Positions 43,762 through 51,559 of a stretch of DNA of 64,000 nucleotides are shown piece by piece (the stretch's first letter is position 1; every line of letters begins with the position of its first letter). The notes beneath the pieces are model-generated. The model did no database searches, was not told the origin of the DNA, and saw only the letters and a program-made list of their open reading frames with translations. The translations under genes and the position numbers were made by a program. The stretch covers positions 124,001 to 188,000 of the forward strand of contig CAZIZO010000002.1 of assembly GCA_964543905.1 (NCBI GenBank), read 5' to 3'. This DNA comes from GCA-016699835 sp964543905 (lineage in GTDB: Bacteria; Planctomycetota; Phycisphaerae; Phycisphaerales; UBA1924).

Positions 43762-44406
43762 ATGACACTGAAGACTCTGATGACGGCGATGGTGGCGGGC
43801 GCGGCGGTGCTCTTGAGCGTGGCGCCGCTGGGCGGGTGCTCGGGCAAGAGGAAGCCCTCGTTCGAACTCCCGGCGGAGGACCCGCGGGCGCTGGAGCGGG
43901 CGTTGCAACTGACGGCGGCGGGGGACGCGGCGCACCGCGCGGGCAAGCACGAGGAAGCGATCGCGAAATATCGCGAGGCGCTCGCGATCCGTGAGAACAT
44001 CGGGCAGACCTGGAACAACTTTGGGTTGGCGTTGTACGCGCAGCAGAAGCGTGCGGAGGCGGCGCAGGCGTTTCGGCGTGCGGCGGACCTGATGCCGAGC
44101 GATCCGCGGCCGCTGGAGAACCTGGGGTTGCTGTACATGGAGAGCGACTTCTACGAGGAAGCGCTGAAGAACTATGGGGAGTCGCTCGGGCGAGACCCGA
44201 ACTATCTGCCGTCGTTGCGGGGCGCGATCAAGTGCGCGAAGTTGACGAACAAGAGCACGACGGAGGGGCTGGAGCGGATTCGTCGCGGGCTGATGCAGGA
44301 GACGGACCCGGCCTGGCGGGAGATCTTCCGGGTCGAGCGGATACGGGTCGAGCAGGACCTGGCGGAGCGGGCCAAAGTGCTGCCGACGGACGCGGTGACG
44401 CGGTGA
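43762..44406 (+). CDS. TPR lipoprotein, last gene of the secretion operon
   Basis: The 214-residue protein has a lipoprotein signal peptide ending in PLGGC (Cys26). About three TPR units follow: AAHRAGKHEEAIAKYREAL, NFGLALYAQQKRAEAAQAF and NLGLLYMESDFYEEALKNYG. A TPR lipoprotein at this place recalls PilF/PilW-type pilotins, which bring the secretin to the outer membrane; as no secretin gene is nearby this is inference. It starts at ATG 43762 (a GTG at 43750 is possible). Confidence 0.8.
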   Translation: MTLKTLMTAMVAGAAVLLSVAPLGGCSGKRKPSFELPAEDPRALERALQLTAAGDAAHRAGKHEEAIAKYREALAIRENIGQTWNNFGLALYAQQKRAEAAQAFRRAADLMPSDPRPLENLGLLYMESDFYEEALKNYGESLGRDPNYLPSLRGAIKCAKLTNKSTTEGLERIRRGLMQETDPAWREIFRVERIRVEQDLAERAKVLPTDAVTR

Positions 44407-44442
44407 CGACACGGGCGGAGCCGGGGGCGCGAGGTCGGCGAG

Positions 44443-44745
44443 TTACGCGGGCCACCTGGATTCGAGCGCCTCACGGGAGAGGCCGACGACGCGGACCACC
44501 TTTTCGGGGTTGGCGTGACCGGCGACGACCTGGACGTTGGCGGGCTTGACACGGAGTTCTTGGGCCAAGAGGCGGCAAAGGGCATCGTTGGCGCGGCCTG
44601 CTTCGGGCGGGGCGGCGATCTTGATCTTCAGGCGATCGCCGAGGCGGCCGACGATCTGATCTTTGCGACTGCCGGGGACGGCCTTGACGGCGATACGTGC
44701 GGCGGGCGGATGGGAACCGTTGGGGGGCTCGTCCTCGAAGATCAT
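44443..44745 (-). CDS. YggU/DUF167 family protein
   Basis: The 100-residue protein matches the DUF167 (YggU) family of small cytoplasmic proteins of unknown function: RIAVKAVPGSRKDQIVG, LKIKIAAPPEAGRANDALC and VQVVAGHANPEKVVRV. It is convergent with the TPR lipoprotein gene and divergent from the TIGR03790-like gene 56 bases away. In many bacteria this family sits next to YggT; here it does not. Confidence 0.9.
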   Translation of the reverse strand: MIFEDEPPNGSHPPAARIAVKAVPGSRKDQIVGRLGDRLKIKIAAPPEAGRANDALCRLLAQELRVKPANVQVVAGHANPEKVVRVVGLSREALESRWPA

Positions 44746-44801
44746 GGTGGACTGTACCGGTTGTGCGGGGCGAGGGAGGACGAAGGGAAGGGAGGGGCGA
44801 G

Positions 44802-46421
44802 ATGGGACGGGCGCGGGGAAACGGTGGTGTCGTGGCGATCGGGATGGGGGTGCTGCTGGGGGGGTCGGCGCGGGCGCAGTTGATGCCGGAGCAGGTGCTG
44901 GTGATCTACGACAGCCGGATCGCGGACAGCCTCGCGGTGGCGGAGTATTACGCGGGCTCGGCGCGGGTGTCGGGGGGGGCGGGGAATCTGGCGGGCGTGC
45001 GTCCGGGGGTGCGCGTGGTGGACCTGGCGGCGATCGGGGCGGGGGTGACGGGGCCGGCGAACATCAGTTACACGGATTTCCAGAGTCGCCTGCGCGTGCC
45101 GATCAAGACCTATCTGGCGAGCAGCGGTCTGACGCGGGTGGTGCGGTGCCTGGTGCTGACGAAGGGGCTGCCGCACCGGATGATGGACTCGGACAATCCG
45201 TTCGTGGGGGATTTCCCGGCGAACTTTGTGAACGAGTTTCTGGCGAACGACGCGAACATGGCGAGCGTGGACAGCGAACTGACGCTGTTGCAGCAGGACC
45301 TCTCGCAGAGCGAGAACGGGGCGGGGGCGGACAGCAAGAGCGACGGGGTGGTGCTGAATCCCTACTGGCGGTCGGCGACGCCGATCTCGCTCATCTCGAC
45401 GGCGAACATCACGGCGGCGAAGTCGTACAGCGTGAGCAGCCCCGGGCCGGTGTACGTGACGAACGGGAGCGGGGCGTCGCGGCTGACGGCGGGGGATATG
45501 TACCTGGTGTGCCGATTGGACGGCAACACGGTGGCGGACGTGCGGGCGATGATCGATCGGGCGCAGGGCGTGGTGCTGGACACGGCGGGGTCGGCGGTGA
45601 TCCTGGACGAGAGTGATTCGGACGGGGTGTCGAACACAAGCGGGAACGACGAGTTGGACAACAGCAGTTCGGCGATGGGCGCGCTGCGGGCGGGGGACGA
45701 CTTTGAGCAGACGCGAGATCGTCTGGTGAGCGTTCCGGCGGCGTCGATGCCGGCGTTTGGGAGCGTGCGGTACAACGGGCTCCGGGGGGTGGACCAGTTT
45801 TTCGTCGGGCCGAGGCTGGCCTTTCAGGCGGGGAACGGGGTCCTGGTGGGCGAGGCGGCGGCGCTGATCGCGAGTTATGGCGCGAACCACGCGGGGGTGC
45901 CGACGTTGGCGGACGGGAGCAGCGCGGGGACGACGTACGCGACGAGTTTCGTGATGGCGCGGGGGTGCGTGTTCAACACGATCGAGAGTTTCAATGGTCG
46001 AGGATTCGGGGGCCTTGGTCAACTGTCGTTCGCGCCGCAGCAGCAGGCGGCGGACTATCTGGCGGCGGGGGGCACCTTTGCGCTCGCGAACGTCTGGGAA
46101 CCGCTGGCGGACAGCGTGCCGGACAATCTGTATCTGGTGCAGAACTTTCTGGGCGGGACGATGAGTTGGGCGGAGGCGGCGTGGACGGCGATCCCGGCGC
46201 TCAGTTGGCAGCAGATCGTGCTGGGGGACCCGCTGGCGCGGGTGGCGAGGCGGTCGGAGGACGCGAACGGCGACGGGGTGTTCAGCGTGGAGGATCTGTA
46301 CGCCTGGGAACAGAACCCGACGGCGATCAACGCGATCCCGCCGGTGGACGCGGCGGATCGAGCGATCCTGGTGAGGACGCTGCGCGCGGCGGAGCGGTTT
46401 GAGATGGCGAGCGGGCGGTGA
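44802..46421 (+). CDS. TIGR03790-like secreted protein with dockerin-type C-terminus
   Basis: The 539-residue product has a signal peptide ending near SARAQ and matches the TIGR03790 family seen in planctomycetes and myxobacteria: QVLVIYDSRIADSLAVAEYY, IKTYLASSGLTRVVRCLVLTKGLPH, VMARGCVFNTIESF, GGTFALANVWEPLADSVPD. The function of this family is not known. The C-terminus carries DANGDGVFSVEDLYAW, a classical dockerin/EF-hand calcium loop unlike the GC-type tails elsewhere in the window. ATG 44802 is preceded by GGGAGGGG. A 14-bp tandem duplication overlaps the stop codon. Confidence 0.88.
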   Translation: MGRARGNGGVVAIGMGVLLGGSARAQLMPEQVLVIYDSRIADSLAVAEYYAGSARVSGGAGNLAGVRPGVRVVDLAAIGAGVTGPANISYTDFQSRLRVPIKTYLASSGLTRVVRCLVLTKGLPHRMMDSDNPFVGDFPANFVNEFLANDANMASVDSELTLLQQDLSQSENGAGADSKSDGVVLNPYWRSATPISLISTANITAAKSYSVSSPGPVYVTNGSGASRLTAGDMYLVCRLDGNTVADVRAMIDRAQGVVLDTAGSAVILDESDSDGVSNTSGNDELDNSSSAMGALRAGDDFEQTRDRLVSVPAASMPAFGSVRYNGLRGVDQFFVGPRLAFQAGNGVLVGEAAALIASYGANHAGVPTLADGSSAGTTYATSFVMARGCVFNTIESFNGRGFGGLGQLSFAPQQQAADYLAAGGTFALANVWEPLADSVPDNLYLVQNFLGGTMSWAEAAWTAIPALSWQQIVLGDPLARVARRSEDANGDGVFSVEDLYAWEQNPTAINAIPPVDAADRAILVRTLRAAERFEMASGR

Positions 46422-46440
46422 GTCGAGGGCGGTGAGTCGA
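46413..46440. repeat. 14-bp tandem duplication across a stop codon
   Basis: GGGCGGTGAGTCGA occurs at 46413-46426 and again at 46427-46440, so the TGA stop of the TIGR03790-like gene (46419-46421) is duplicated just downstream. Confidence 0.9.
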
Positions 46441-46493
46441 GGGCGAGGTGGCGTGCGGGAAGCGGCGGAGCGCGTCGGGGATTAGAATCGGGG

Positions 46494-46880
46494 ATGTACG
46501 AGTTGGAGGTCCATGCCGAGTTTTGTGCGGCGCACGCGATCGTGGTGGGCGGCGTGCGCGAGCGGGTGCACGGTCACAACTGGCGAGTGACGGCGCGTGT
46601 GGAAGGAAGCGAACTGGACGCGGACGGGCTGCTCTGTGATTTCCACACGGTGGAGGGGGTTCTGTCGGGGATCCTGGAGCCGTGGCGGAACGGGAATCTG
46701 AACGAGATGTCGCCGTTTGATCGATTGAACCCGACGGCGGAGAACGTGGCGAGGGTGATTGGGGAGGCGCTCGCGGAGGGGTTGGACGAGGGTTTGAGGC
46801 CGCACGCGTGGGTGTCGTCGGTGAGCGTGACGGAGGGGCCGGGGTGTGTGGCGACGTATCGTCGAGCGAAGGGGGCGTGA
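46494..46880 (+). CDS. 6-pyruvoyltetrahydropterin synthase family protein, PTPS-III-like
   Basis: This 128-residue protein is a pterin-binding T-fold enzyme. Zinc ligands are present: His14 (CAAHAI) and His26/His28 (VHGHNW); the substrate Glu is in VTEGPG. The catalytic Cys of QueD (C-x3-HGH) is missing; instead Glu23 gives ExxHGH (ERVHGH). In the family that motif defines PTPS-III, which cleaves the dihydroneopterin side chain and replaces the FolB aldolase in folate synthesis. So a folate role is more likely than queuosine synthesis. It is seven bases upstream of ppk and may be coexpressed with it. Confidence 0.85.
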   Translation: MYELEVHAEFCAAHAIVVGGVRERVHGHNWRVTARVEGSELDADGLLCDFHTVEGVLSGILEPWRNGNLNEMSPFDRLNPTAENVARVIGEALAEGLDEGLRPHAWVSSVSVTEGPGCVATYRRAKGA

Positions 46881-46887
46881 GGGGCGC

Positions 46888-49071
46888 ATGAGCGGGAAGG
46901 TCAAGAGCAAGATGGGGATGGAGGCGATGGGGACGCCGGGCGAGTCGCGATTTTTCAATCGGGACGTGTCGTGGCTGGAGTTCAACCGACGCGTGCTGGC
47001 GCAGGCGGCGGACGAGCGGGTGCCGATGCTGGAGCGGTTGAAGTTCCTGGCGATCTTCACGTCGAACCTGGACGAGTTTTTCATGAAGCGGGTGGGGCTG
47101 ATCAAGCGGCAGGTGCACGCGGGGGTGAGCGTGCCGTCGGCGGACGGGATGACGCCGCGGGAGCAGTTGGCGGCGGTCCGGGCGTTGGTTGAAGAGTTGA
47201 TGACGGAGCGCGAGCGGGCGTACGGGGCCTTGGTTCCGGCGTTGGCGTCGCAGCAGATCCAGATCGTGCGGTATGTGGAGTTGACGGAGAAGGACAAGAA
47301 GGCGGTGGACGAGTGGTATCGGGCGAACGTGTTCCCGGCGCTCACGCCGCTGGCGGTGGACCCAACGCACCGGTTCCCGTTCATCTCGAACCTGTCGGAG
47401 AACATCGCGGTGCTGGCGAGTTATCCGGAAGCGGGGGAGGAGGCGCGCGAGGACGAGGAGGGGGCGGAGCGGCTGTTTGCCCGCGTGAAGATCCCGTCGA
47501 ACATCCATCGATTCGTGGAGTTGGGGGAGGGGAAGAAGGCGGGGGGCGCGAGGCGGTACGTGCTGCTGGCGGACATGATCCGGAACAATCTGGACGCGCT
47601 GTTCCCGGGGATGAAGATCCGGCAGCACGCGTACTTCCGCGTGACGCGGTCGGCGGGGATCCAGAAGGACGACCTGGAGACGCTGAACCTGCTGCAGAGC
47701 GTGGAGGCGGACCTGAAGCAGCGGAAGTTTGCGCGGGCGGTCCGGCTGGAGATCGAGCAGGACGCGTCGCCGGTGATTTTGAGGTGGCTGCAGGACAAGT
47801 TGAACCTGGACTCGATGGACGTGTACGAGCGGGCGGGGGACGTGGAGTACACGTCGCTGTTCGAGTTGGCGGGTCTGGATCGCGCGGAGTTGAAGGAGAA
47901 GGCGTGGCGGGGCGTCATCCCGCCGAGGCTGAGCGCCGAGGCGGGGGCGGACAAGACGCCGGCGAACTTCTTCGCGGCGATCCGCAAGCAGGACGTGCTG
48001 GTGCACCACCCGTACGAGAGTTTCCACGCGAGCGTGGAGCGGTTTATCGCGCTGGCGGCGGCGGACCCGGACGTGGTGACGATCAAGCAGACGCTGTATC
48101 GCACGAGCCCGGATTCGCCCTTTATCGAGAGTTTGATCAAGGCGGCGGAGAGCGGGAAGCAGGTGGCGTGCCTGGTGGAGTTGCGTGCGCGGTTTGACGA
48201 GGATCGGAACGTGCGATTCGCGCGGCAACTGGAGAAGGCGGGCGTGCACGTGGCGTACGGGGTGGTGGGGCTGAAGACGCACTGCAAGACGAGCCTGGTG
48301 GTGCGACGGGAGAGCAAGGGGCTGCGCTGCTACGCGCACCTGGGGACGGGGAACTACCACCCGAAGACGGCGCAGTTGTACACGGACGTGGGGCTGCTCA
48401 CGTGCGATCCGGAGATCACGGGCGACCTGGTCCACCTCTTCAACTATCTGACGGGCCTGTCGGCGGGGCAGCGGTACGAGCGGCTGCTGGTGGCGCCGTT
48501 CAACATGCGGGCGAAGTTTGACGCGCTGATCGAGCGCGAGGCGCAGAACGCGAAGAAGGGCAAGCCCGCGCGGATCTACGCGAAGATCAACTCGATGGAG
48601 GATCGCGAGGTGACGGAGCGGCTGTATGCCGCGAGCCAGGCGGGGGTGAAGATCACGCTGATCGTGCGTGGGTTCTGCTGCCTGCGGCCCGGGGTTCCGG
48701 GGCTGAGCGAGAACATCCGGGTGATGTCGGTGGTGGGGCGGTTTCTGGAGCACTCGCGGGTCTTCCACTTCGCGGCGGGTCGGGAGGACGAGTTGGACGG
48801 GGAGTGGTACATCGGGAGCGCGGACTGGATGTATCGCAACCTGAGCAACCGGGTGGAGGTGGGCGTGCCGGTGGAGGATGCGGAGGCGCGGGGGCGGCTG
48901 CTGCGGATCTTCGAGGTGATGCGGCGAGATCATCGGTGCGCCTGGGACCTGAACGCGGACGGGACGTACACGCGCCGGCGTATCCCGGAGGGGATGGGGT
49001 CGGAGACGATCGAGGCGATGGGGACGTTTGAGGCGTTGATGGCGGACGCGGCGGGGAGCGAGCGCACGTAG
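46888..49071 (+). CDS. ppk1: Polyphosphate kinase 1
   Basis: The 727-residue PPK1 makes polyphosphate from ATP. Catalytic phosphohistidine candidates His465 (GLKTHCKT) and His491 (GNYHPKTAQLYTD) are present, as are FFNRDVSWLEFNRRVL, NLDEFFMKRVG, QTLYRTSPDSPF and YIGSADWMYRNLSNRVE. All four PPK1 domains are therefore intact and the length is normal. ATG 46888 lies seven bases after the upstream stop, consistent with an operon. No exopolyphosphatase gene is seen in the window. Confidence 0.96.
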   Translation: MSGKVKSKMGMEAMGTPGESRFFNRDVSWLEFNRRVLAQAADERVPMLERLKFLAIFTSNLDEFFMKRVGLIKRQVHAGVSVPSADGMTPREQLAAVRALVEELMTERERAYGALVPALASQQIQIVRYVELTEKDKKAVDEWYRANVFPALTPLAVDPTHRFPFISNLSENIAVLASYPEAGEEAREDEEGAERLFARVKIPSNIHRFVELGEGKKAGGARRYVLLADMIRNNLDALFPGMKIRQHAYFRVTRSAGIQKDDLETLNLLQSVEADLKQRKFARAVRLEIEQDASPVILRWLQDKLNLDSMDVYERAGDVEYTSLFELAGLDRAELKEKAWRGVIPPRLSAEAGADKTPANFFAAIRKQDVLVHHPYESFHASVERFIALAAADPDVVTIKQTLYRTSPDSPFIESLIKAAESGKQVACLVELRARFDEDRNVRFARQLEKAGVHVAYGVVGLKTHCKTSLVVRRESKGLRCYAHLGTGNYHPKTAQLYTDVGLLTCDPEITGDLVHLFNYLTGLSAGQRYERLLVAPFNMRAKFDALIEREAQNAKKGKPARIYAKINSMEDREVTERLYAASQAGVKITLIVRGFCCLRPGVPGLSENIRVMSVVGRFLEHSRVFHFAAGREDELDGEWYIGSADWMYRNLSNRVEVGVPVEDAEARGRLLRIFEVMRRDHRCAWDLNADGTYTRRRIPEGMGSETIEAMGTFEALMADAAGSERT

Positions 49072-49141
49072 CCGAAGCGGAGAGGTCCAGAGGGCCAGGC
49101 GCGGGAGCCGTCGGCGTGGGTCGTGGACCGAACGGAGGAGC

Positions 49142-50080
49142 ATGTCTGGCGGTGGAGCGATCGAAGTCGGCGGGTCATGTCGCGTGGGGGCGCCCGCGAA
49201 GGTGAACCTGTGCTTGTCGGTGGCCGGCCCGGAGCCGGCGGGTGGCCCGAAGGCGGGTTGGCATCGGATTTCGTCGTGGTTTGCGGCGATCGATGTGCGT
49301 GACGAGGTCGTCGTCACGCGATTGCGCGAGGGCGAGGCCTCGCGGTTTCGCGTGCGTTGGGCGGAGGATGCGCCGCGGGTTTCGGCGATCGATTGGGCGA
49401 TCGAGAAGGACTTGGCGGTGCGCGCGCACCATCTCCTGGAGGAGCGTCTGGGGCGGGCGCTGGCGGTCGAGATGGAGGTGGTGAAGCGGATCCCGGTGGG
49501 GGGTGGGCTCGGGGGAGGATCATCGGACGCGGCGGCGGCGCTGATCGCGATCGATCGGGCGTTTGGGCTTGATCTCGGGCCTGAAGTCCTGTGCGAGGTT
49601 GGGGCTCGGTTGGGATCGGATGTCGGCTTTTTCGTGCGCGGAGCACCGGCGGCGCTGGTCGGTGGTTTTGGCGAAGAGGTTGACGCGGTGGAGCGCGTCG
49701 GAGGGCGGTTGACGCTGGTGGTGCCGACGTTTGGGTGTGCGACGCCCGAGGTCTATCGGGCGTATGACACGATCTTGAGGGAGGAGGGGCGGCTTGGGCA
49801 TGATGTCGAGGCACGCCGAGTCCGTGCGGCCCACGCGGCGAGCGTGGGGGCGTGCGACGTTCGATCGGAGATGCTGTTCAATGACCTTTCGGAGGCGGCG
49901 GCGCGAGTGAGGCCGGAGTTGGTGACGCTGCGCGAGGCGGTGCGTGCGGCGTGCGGTCGGGCGGTGCATCTGACGGGGAGCGGGAGTTGCCTCTTTGTGA
50001 TGGGCGAGGGGGCGGGGGCGTTGCGCGGGGTTCGCGGATTGGAAGGATGTGCGGTGGTGGAGTGCTCGCTGGTGGGCTGA
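49142..50080 (+). CDS. ispE: 4-diphosphocytidyl-2-C-methyl-D-erythritol kinase
   Basis: IspE phosphorylates CDP-methylerythritol in the non-mevalonate isoprenoid pathway. The 312-residue product has the GHMP kinase motif PVGGGLGGGSSDAA (from residue 118), an N-terminal block APAKVNLCLSV, RLGSDVGFF and a late LTGSGSCLF. The length is normal. A GGAGGAG sits immediately before the ATG, closer than ideal. The gene lies 70 bases after ppk1 in the same direction. Confidence 0.92.
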   Translation: MSGGGAIEVGGSCRVGAPAKVNLCLSVAGPEPAGGPKAGWHRISSWFAAIDVRDEVVVTRLREGEASRFRVRWAEDAPRVSAIDWAIEKDLAVRAHHLLEERLGRALAVEMEVVKRIPVGGGLGGGSSDAAAALIAIDRAFGLDLGPEVLCEVGARLGSDVGFFVRGAPAALVGGFGEEVDAVERVGGRLTLVVPTFGCATPEVYRAYDTILREEGRLGHDVEARRVRAAHAASVGACDVRSEMLFNDLSEAAARVRPELVTLREAVRAACGRAVHLTGSGSCLFVMGEGAGALRGVRGLEGCAVVECSLVG

Positions 50081-50140
50081 TGGCCCGGTGCTGGCTTGGT
50101 GCGGGGGAGTCGAGCGGCGTGCCGTGGCGCTGGCTTGGAT

Positions 50141-50167
50141 GGGGCGTGTGGGGCGTGTGGGGCGTGC
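50141..50167. repeat. 9-bp tandem repeat, three copies
   Basis: GGGGCGTGT is found at 50141-50149 and 50150-50158, with a third copy at 50159-50167 differing in the last base, inside the 171-bp gap between ispE and the DoxX gene. Confidence 0.85.
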
Positions 50168-50251
50168 GAGGCGGGGGGTGTTGGATTACGATGGTCCAGC
50201 CGCGTGGGCTTGTTCCGAAGAACGGGCGTGGGCGGTGATGGGAGCGTGCGC

Positions 50252-50896
50252 ATGGGGTCTCGACCTGGGGTGGCGCCGGTGTTCTTGCGGTTGGCACTGG
50301 GGCTCACGTTTTTGTGGGCAGGGCTGGGGAAGATCGCGGACAAGATGGAGGTGACGCCGACGGAATCGGCGGCGTTGCAGTCGCGTGGGGTGGTGGTGGA
50401 GGGCGGGACGGAGGCGACGGGCGGACGGGTGCCGCGGGTGCACTCGATCACGCTGCTCGTGCACCAGGGGGCGGAGGCGGGGAAGACGGCGGACGGGACG
50501 GCGACGTTTCCCCTGGTCCCGAGATGGGCGTCGCAAGGGAAGACGCCGATGTTCGTGGCGTGGGGGGCGGCGATCGCGGAGGTGGCGGGGGGGATGCTGG
50601 TGCTGGCGGGGCTCTTCACCCGCGTGGGCGCGGTGATGCTGGCGGGGGTGATGTGCGGGGCGATCTGGCTGACGGAGATCGGGCCGGCGATGCAGGCGGG
50701 GAGGACGATGCTGGGGGTGCTGCCGGATCGACCGACGTTTGACGCGCGGGCGTGGTCACCACTTTTGTGGCAGGTGTGCCTGCTGATGAGTGCGCTGGCG
50801 CTGGCGAGCCTGGGGTCGGGGTATCTGGCGCTGGATCGGGCGCTCTTTCCGCCCAAGTACGCGGGAGGGGTGAAGGCCCCGGGGGCGGAGGGGTGA
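50252..50896 (+). CDS. DoxX family membrane protein
   Basis: The 214-residue protein has four hydrophobic segments: VFLRLALGLTFLWAGLGKIAD, then MFVAWGAAIAEVAGGMLVLAGLF, VGAVMLAGVMCGAIWLT and LLWQVCLLMSALALASLGSGY. The DoxX features FLRLALGLTFLWAGLGKI and ALDRALF are visible. A 60-residue extracytoplasmic loop (about 36-95) between helices one and two is longer than usual. DoxX proteins are linked to quinone and thiosulfate redox in some species; no such context is seen here. A GTG at 50246 is an alternative start. Confidence 0.85.
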   Translation: MGSRPGVAPVFLRLALGLTFLWAGLGKIADKMEVTPTESAALQSRGVVVEGGTEATGGRVPRVHSITLLVHQGAEAGKTADGTATFPLVPRWASQGKTPMFVAWGAAIAEVAGGMLVLAGLFTRVGAVMLAGVMCGAIWLTEIGPAMQAGRTMLGVLPDRPTFDARAWSPLLWQVCLLMSALALASLGSGYLALDRALFPPKYAGGVKAPGAEG

Positions 50897-50927
50897 GGGC
50901 GAGGGGAGGTCGTGGGCGGCGTGCGGA

Positions 50928-51383
50928 TCAGGGCGTCATGATGACGAAGCGATGATCGGCGGCGGCCATGTGCTCGAAGTGTTCGGGGGAGTAGTTCTCG
51001 ACGGTGCTGGTGAAGGTGAGCCAGCGGGCGCTGAGCCAGAAGAGGGTGAGGAAGCAGACCCAGGCGCCGTACTCGGCGTAGGGGCGGCGGCGGTGCCAGT
51101 AGAGGATGCCCAGGCCGAAGGACATGGTGACAACCTTGAAGGCGATGACGGCGAGGGGGTTGTCGGTGGCCATGACGAGGCGGGCGATGGGATTGAGTTC
51201 GACCATGCCGACGGACTGGGTGAAGAGGAGGGTCATCTCGAGGTCGGCGAGGCTGATGAGCACGCAGACGACGACGAGGAGCGCGACGCGGAGGGCGCGG
51301 GCGCGGGTGGCCTGATCGGCATCGGGCCGGCGCGAGACCGGGAGGACGCGGAAGGAGTGTGTGGAGAGGTGGGCTCCGTGCAC
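50928..51383 (-). CDS. DUF5658-like membrane protein
   Basis: The 151-residue product has three or so membrane segments (VALLVVVCVLISLADLEMTLLF, LAVIAFKVVTMSFGLGILYW, YGAWVCFLTLFWLSARWLTF). The sequence SVGMVELNPIARLVM is the characteristic block of DUF5658-type membrane proteins of planctomycetes, whose function is unknown. It is divergent from the large beta-propeller gene. Confidence 0.75.
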   Translation of the reverse strand: MHGAHLSTHSFRVLPVSRRPDADQATRARALRVALLVVVCVLISLADLEMTLLFTQSVGMVELNPIARLVMATDNPLAVIAFKVVTMSFGLGILYWHRRRPYAEYGAWVCFLTLFWLSARWLTFTSTVENYSPEHFEHMAAADHRFVIMTP

Positions 51384-51559
51384 GATTGTCCCTTAACGTT
51401 CGGGGAAAGGATCGACCGAGGGAAGAGGTGGGCGAAGTGGGATTGGCGAGGTCGGCGACAGTGCGCGGGAAGAGGACGGGATGGAACCGGCTGGGGGGAA
51501 CGAATCGACGGTTGGGGAGCCAGACTCGGAGGTTTTCGGTGCTGGAAAGGAAGGCGAAG

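Noticed and set aside
46327..49317. Minus-strand frame of 996 residues opposite ppk1
   Set aside because: Arg/Leu/His/Pro-rich composition without any domain; it mirrors the codons of ppk1 and neighbouring genes.
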